Source: Candidatus Methanophagales archaeon
GTDB lineage: Archaea; Halobacteriota; Syntropharchaeia; Alkanophagales; Methanospirareceae
Assembly (NCBI GenBank): GCA_030621535.1
Contig: JAUXHM010000032.1
Location: 1 to 9,372 of the forward strand
Reading direction: 5' to 3'
DNA: 9,372 bases
Shown in pieces: positions 6,205 to 9,372 of the stretch. Positions within the stretch are counted from its first letter, which is position 1, and every line of letters starts with the position of its first letter. Under the pieces are notes generated by a model. It searched no databases and was not told the DNA's origin. It saw nothing but the letters and a program-made list of their open reading frames with translations. The translations under genes and the position numbers were made by a program.

Positions 6205-7386
6205 CTATGGTGGTGGTATATCACTTATACACCCAACAAAATGCTCAATACGCTCAATATCCTCGCTATACTTCAAGTGCAGCTCGAAATCCCCTGATTG
6301 TCCGCTCTTAACATATGGAGCAACAATGCCACATACCGGACCTTGATCAATACTGTGCCCAATCTGCTCCCCTTCTGAATTAAAAGCATATGCCGACATA
6401 CAGATGTAATAATCTCTATCGTACTCATTTTTGATAGTTCCAGTGATTACAATACCAGGATCCCCTTCATTAGCTTCAGGCGGGCAAATATCATTTGGTT
6501 CTAGATAACAATATTTTAGACAAGAATCGTTTAGAAGTATTTGGGATTTGTTCCCCCTGTAAGTGAAGTATTCACCAGGTTGTGGTGTTAAATGCGGGAT
6601 GTCCGTCATCGTAGGCACTTCTTTAGTAGATTCTATCTTCGTAGATTGCCAATCGCTTGTTGGTAGCGACTTTCGTGGGTTAGTGAAGATTTTGATGACC
6701 TCTCCATTCTCTAAATCCACGTATACAATTGCAAAAATTCCCGTGAGATTGGGATCTGGATTTATATTTATACTAACTGCCGGATATGCGTGGAAAGAAC
6801 ATTTTCCCTCGGAGCTGCTCTCCCAGTAGTCAACTCGTACCTCCTGTATCACATATTCTTTATCCCCTATCATTTCCAAGACTTTGGGATTGGTTAAGGC
6901 TATTCTCACTACTTCTTCCTCTTGCCCTTCAGTCAAAGGAGCCAATTCCAGCTCAAAATTAATGCAACCTCCATGTGATTCCTTTTTAACCAACTCTACC
7001 GGTACTCCAAGGGTAATTCCCAAAACCCATGGTAGTTTTTGCTTTTGGGTGAGGACGTAAACCATACACATACCACCACTTTCATTTTCTGCGGAGAGTG
7101 AGATCACTCCATATATCTCATATCCCTCGTCCAGCCATTTCTTTACCTCCGGGTCATTTATAACCAATTCAATTGCCTCTGACTTTTCCTCTTCTGTTAG
7201 TGTTTGCACATCAGAATAAGGAGGGATAGCGGGCATAGGTGGTTGTGCCTCTACTTCCTGTGGACTCGATTTAAAAGCCTCATCGGATATAAAAACCAAG
7301 TAGCTCACTGCCCCTATGAGGACAATCACTAAAGCTAAACTTACTGCTTCTACTAAACCAAGTCCGTGTATTTGTTTCTTTTTCAT
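6205..7386 (-). CDS. Anchored outer protein with two PepSY-like repeats and a FxLYD-like domain
   Basis: A 393-residue protein with one N-terminal helix (about 11-33) and the rest outside the cell. Two similar modules start LTEEEKSEAIELVINDPEVK (63-82) and LTEGQEEEVVRIALTNPKVL (151-170); each is a helix followed by beta strands, and the second closes with IVYVDLENGEVIKIF (220-234), the usual end of PepSY-like domains. The C-terminal part (about 310-386) reads GIVITGTIKN...AYAFNSEGEQIG...SGQSGDFELHL, the pattern of FxLYD domains, which are beta-sandwiches of surface proteins. Nine Cys lie in the outer part. The start ATG 7386 has GGGAGGA 7 bases upstream and overlaps the stop of the permease remnant (ATGA). 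The N-terminus, with G8 and E13 ahead of a helix, also resembles a type IV prepilin. Domain names are from pattern recognition only; the substrate or partner is unknown. Confidence 0.8.
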   Translation of the reverse strand: MKKKQIHGLGLVEAVSLALVIVLIGAVSYLVFISDEAFKSSPQEVEAQPPMPAIPPYSDVQTLTEEEKSEAIELVINDPEVKKWLDEGYEIYGVISLSAENESGGMCMVYVLTQKQKLPWVLGITLGVPVELVKKESHGGCINFELELAPLTEGQEEEVVRIALTNPKVLEMIGDKEYVIQEVRVDYWESSSEGKCSFHAYPAVSININPDPNLTGIFAIVYVDLENGEVIKIFTNPRKSLPTSDWQSTKIESTKEVPTMTDIPHLTPQPGEYFTYRGNKSQILLNDSCLKYCYLEPNDICPPEANEGDPGIVITGTIKNEYDRDYYICMSAYAFNSEGEQIGHSIDQGPVCGIVAPYVKSGQSGDFELHLKYSEDIERIEHFVGCISDIPPP

Positions 7387-7472
7387 TTTCTAGTCCTCCC
7401 TACAATACGGGCAGTAGTTAAATGATTTATCAATTCCTTCCTTGCGACATTAAACAACCCCTTTGCTTCCAT
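7383..7472 (-). pseudogene. Truncated 5' remnant of an ABC-2 permease gene
   Basis: A 29-codon frame starts MEAKGLFNVARKE, identical in its first 13 residues to permease A, then continues LINHLT where permease A has FVDHLT. Similarity ends at about codon 20 and the frame stops at TGA 7383-7385, overlapping the start of the 393-aa gene as ATGA. It keeps a strong binding site, GAGGTGAA (7481-7488), which overlaps the stop codon of permease A. Most differences from permease A in the shared part are at third codon positions, so it descends from a once functional paralogue rather than a very recent copy. It is best read as a broken tandem permease. It could still be translated as a short peptide that couples translation of permease A to that of the 393-aa gene. 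Confidence 0.7.
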
Positions 7473-7486
7473 TTTATTCCTTCACC

Positions 7487-8566
7487 TCACCGTATATCCA
7501 TCCTCATGAATTTTATGTATGCGATGGCGAAGAATACGACTGGTAAGATAATGAGTGCAAAGATGTTCTTCCAGATTTTTTCGAGTGATTCCTGGATGCT
7601 TGTTGTGTCGCCGAGAGTGTGGGATGAGCTCCAACTGCCACTGTGCACCTCTGTAACATACGGGTCAGTTAACGATATTGCGACCATTCTATAATTGCCA
7701 TCTGGCGAGAAGATCTCAAACGCATCTCGAATTGCCCATTTTTTATCATTGTATGCCTTTCGCTCTTCCCTATATCGTTCCCATTCCTCTTCTTCCTCTT
7801 TATTCATTGGTCCTATCTGCTTGATGACTTTTCCAGACTCATATATCTCTATATCCTCTGGGGACTGAAACACAGGCGGTTCAGGTCGTTCTCCAACCAC
7901 GCTTTCTGCGACCACCCCTCCAATCATCGGCATGGCGAACGAGAGCGCGAGGACGATGATGAGAGCATACATGAGCGACCTTCCACTGTCCTTTGAAACT
8001 GTGGATGCCATAAGCGCAATCGAGAAGTACGTGAGAAGGCACAGGACCGTAACAGCCCCGAACAATACAATCCTCCAGGACTCATCGAGGTCGGGCACGA
8101 TGCTGAATATGAGGAGCATTGCAAATAATATGATAAATGCAATTCCTACTGAAAGCACAAGTGCTAAAATCCCGCCAACTGCCTTACCGTTGATTATCTC
8201 ATCTCGATATACCGGATGTGACAGCAGCGATTTTAACGAGCCCCTTTCTTTCTCCCTCGTTATCAAATCAAATCCCGTCACAATCGCAAGTATTGCACCA
8301 AGTAAAGCCATCACAAAATGCAGCCTTTGGAATATAAGCAGTATAGAAGGCTTTTCTGGCATCCACATTATTACAGGACCTTCTTCCTTAATCTGTGATA
8401 CTTGCTCTTTGTAACTTTCCAGCCTCATGTTGTAGTAGTCCATGCCCACATGCATGGAATACGCCGATATAATGAGGAATAAAGCAAGAATGAGAATGAA
8501 TTTTTTGCTCGTTAGATGGTCAACGAACTCCTTCCTCGCGACGTTAAACAATCCTTTTGCTTCCAT
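7487..8566 (-). CDS. ABC-2 type transporter permease A
   Basis: Membrane subunit of an ABC-2 type transporter, 359 residues. Six helices are seen at about 23-42, 82-101, 130-156, 164-188, 197-220 and 334-352. The cytoplasmic stretch REKERGSLKSLLSHPVYRDE (104-123) is shared with permease B. The large loop between helices 5 and 6 (221-331) contains a Glu-rich probable coiled coil (254-275). ATG 8566 is preferred over the in-frame ATG 8578: the remnant copy downstream starts at the equivalent MEAKGLF, and aligning the two places the ATG at 8578 on the remnant's GGTGAAGG binding site, so GATGAAAG looks like a weakened binding site. The longer form would add MKEK. No ATPase gene lies beside it; the ATPase at 931-1845 is the only candidate partner in view. 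The NEW3 protein gene directly upstream is a usual companion. Confidence 0.9.
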   Translation of the reverse strand: MEAKGLFNVARKEFVDHLTSKKFILILALFLIISAYSMHVGMDYYNMRLESYKEQVSQIKEEGPVIMWMPEKPSILLIFQRLHFVMALLGAILAIVTGFDLITREKERGSLKSLLSHPVYRDEIINGKAVGGILALVLSVGIAFIILFAMLLIFSIVPDLDESWRIVLFGAVTVLCLLTYFSIALMASTVSKDSGRSLMYALIIVLALSFAMPMIGGVVAESVVGERPEPPVFQSPEDIEIYESGKVIKQIGPMNKEEEEEWERYREERKAYNDKKWAIRDAFEIFSPDGNYRMVAISLTDPYVTEVHSGSWSSSHTLGDTTSIQESLEKIWKNIFALIILPVVFFAIAYIKFMRMDIR

Positions 8567-8620
8567 TTTTTCTTTCATCGTATTTGTTTATTTAGTTCCA
8601 TAGTTGCTTATCCTTTCTTT

Positions 8621-8677
8621 TTGGGATTTGGAGATTGGTATTTACTTGGGATTTAGTAGTATTTGAAATTGGGATTT
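8621..8677. repeat. Three direct repeats of TTGGGATTT before permease A
   Basis: TTGGGATTT occurs at 8621-8629, 8646-8654 and 8669-8677, spaced 25 and 23 bases, in the spacer between the NEW3 gene and permease A. The period is close to two helical turns, which would place the copies on one face of the DNA. The same 9-mer also occurs singly at 2165-2173 and 6541-6549 inside genes. The rest of the spacer is AT-rich, with a weak TATA-like CTAAATAAA on the minus strand near 8592. Confidence 0.5.
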
Positions 8678-8699
8678 GAGGCTGCTATACAGATACCTT

Positions 8700-9372
8700 T
8701 CACCTTCTCCCGTACTTCCTGAACATGAAAGCCAAAGCCAGTATCACTATAGCGATGATCACCGTGCCATAGAGGGCTACATTAGACGATTCCTCGACGA
8801 TTATTCTAAAATCCTCTTCCTCCTCCAGTTGGTCGCTTTTAATCTTCACCGTCACCATGTAAACGCTGGGCGTAATATCACCGGGAGGCGTTATTTTCAT
8901 CGTAAAAGTCTCGCTCTCACCGGGTTTCAAACTAGTCACCTCTTTGGGGTTTATCGTCGCAGTCCAGCCCTCAGGAGCGCTTATCTCAGGTTTTATATTC
9001 GTTATCGTACTGCCCTTACCAGCATTTGAAGCGGTTAGCTCGATAGAAGCCCTCTCACCCCTTTTTACCTCATAGCTAAGCTTGCGGGAATACAACCTCA
9101 TTTCATAGCTCCCGCGAACTTTTAACGTAAGCTCGAGCTCATACTGCCCCGTAGAAGATTGAACTAAGCTTGTAAAGTTATATTCTCCTATATCCACATC
9201 GTACGGGGGGACAAACTCCAAATACAACGTTTTTTCTTCTCCTGAGCCGATGAAGAGCTCAGAAATGTCTTCTTTCCCCTCCTCCGTCTCCTTATACCTG
9301 GAATACCAATCCTCAGGTAATCCTTCAATATCTAATCCATACGTATCGTCCGCCTTACCGCTATTTTTTATC
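8700..9372 (-). CDS. NEW3-repeat membrane-anchored protein (N-terminus beyond window)
   Basis: The frame is open from the window edge to TGA at 8700, giving the last 223 residues. The visible part begins in one Ig-like repeat (NSGKADDTYGLDIEGLPEDW at 3-22) and holds a second, complete one at about 98-192 with the typical pieces ASNAGKGSTITNI, PEGWTATINP and LKPGESETFTMKITPP. This asparagine/GW/PGE pattern is that of NEW3 domains (alpha-galactosidase-associated, COG1470-like). A membrane helix (about 199-218) and the basic tail RKYGRR anchor it, with the repeats outside. In archaea such proteins are often encoded next to ABC-2 ATPase and permease genes, as here, and are thought to be the extracellular partner of the transporter. 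A TTG at 9227 is not a start, since the frame and the domain continue upstream. Confidence 0.85.
   Translation of the reverse strand, partial: IKNSGKADDTYGLDIEGLPEDWYSRYKETEEGKEDISELFIGSGEEKTLYLEFVPPYDVDIGEYNFTSLVQSSTGQYELELTLKVRGSYEMRLYSRKLSYEVKRGERASIELTASNAGKGSTITNIKPEISAPEGWTATINPKEVTSLKPGESETFTMKITPPGDITPSVYMVTVKIKSDQLEEEEDFRIIVEESSNVALYGTVIIAIVILALAFMFRKYGRR

Noticed and set aside
7932..8414. 160-aa plus-strand open frame
   Set aside because: Antisense to permease A. It resembles the frame at 50-784 only because the two permeases are paralogues.
1..9372. tRNA, rRNA, CRISPR array, insertion sequence or transposase
   Set aside because: I looked for cloverleaf ends, regular long repeats and transposase-like frames and saw none. 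The only repeats are short promoter elements and the permease duplication.

Overview
The window looks archaeal, most likely from a euryarchaeote of the methanogen/ANME/Archaeoglobi kind; this lineage guess is an inference. The reasons are TATA boxes about 25 bases upstream of expected transcript starts, one apparently leaderless gene, GGTGA-type ribosome binding sites, and a NEW3-domain surface protein beside ABC-2 transporter genes. All convincing genes lie on the minus strand, so transcription runs from high to low coordinates. Both window ends cut through genes.

Layout in the direction of transcription: (1) 9372-8700, C-terminal part of a NEW3-repeat membrane-anchored protein; (2) 8699-8567, a spacer with three copies of TTGGGATTT; (3) 8566-7487, ABC-2 permease A; (4) 7472-7383, a 29-codon remnant that copies the ribosome binding site and first ~20 codons of permease A and ends in an ATGA overlap with the next gene; (5) 7386-4840, a tight run of three envelope genes: a 393-aa anchored protein with two PepSY-like repeats and a FxLYD-like domain, a 76-aa two-helix protein, and a 361-aa protein with five membrane helices and an outer domain; (6) 4751-3966, a 261-aa anchored protein that appears leaderless; (7) 3800-2025, a 591-aa surface protein with signal peptide and C-terminal anchor, whose promoter carries an array of TTCGTA/TACGAA half-sites; (8) 1845-931, an ABC ATPase with its own promoter; (9) 930 to the window edge, permease B, a paralogue of permease A, starting directly after the ATPase.

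The two permeases, the ATPase and the NEW3 protein fit a known archaeal type of ABC-2 exporter or envelope-remodelling system with an extracellular partner. The five envelope genes between the two permeases are not recognisable members of that system. Most of them look more AT-rich than the flanks in spot counts, and they begin exactly where a second permease copy is broken off. The simplest reading is that a cassette of cell-surface genes was inserted into, or recombined with, a tandem permease duplicate. Whether the envelope proteins work with the transporter is unknown.
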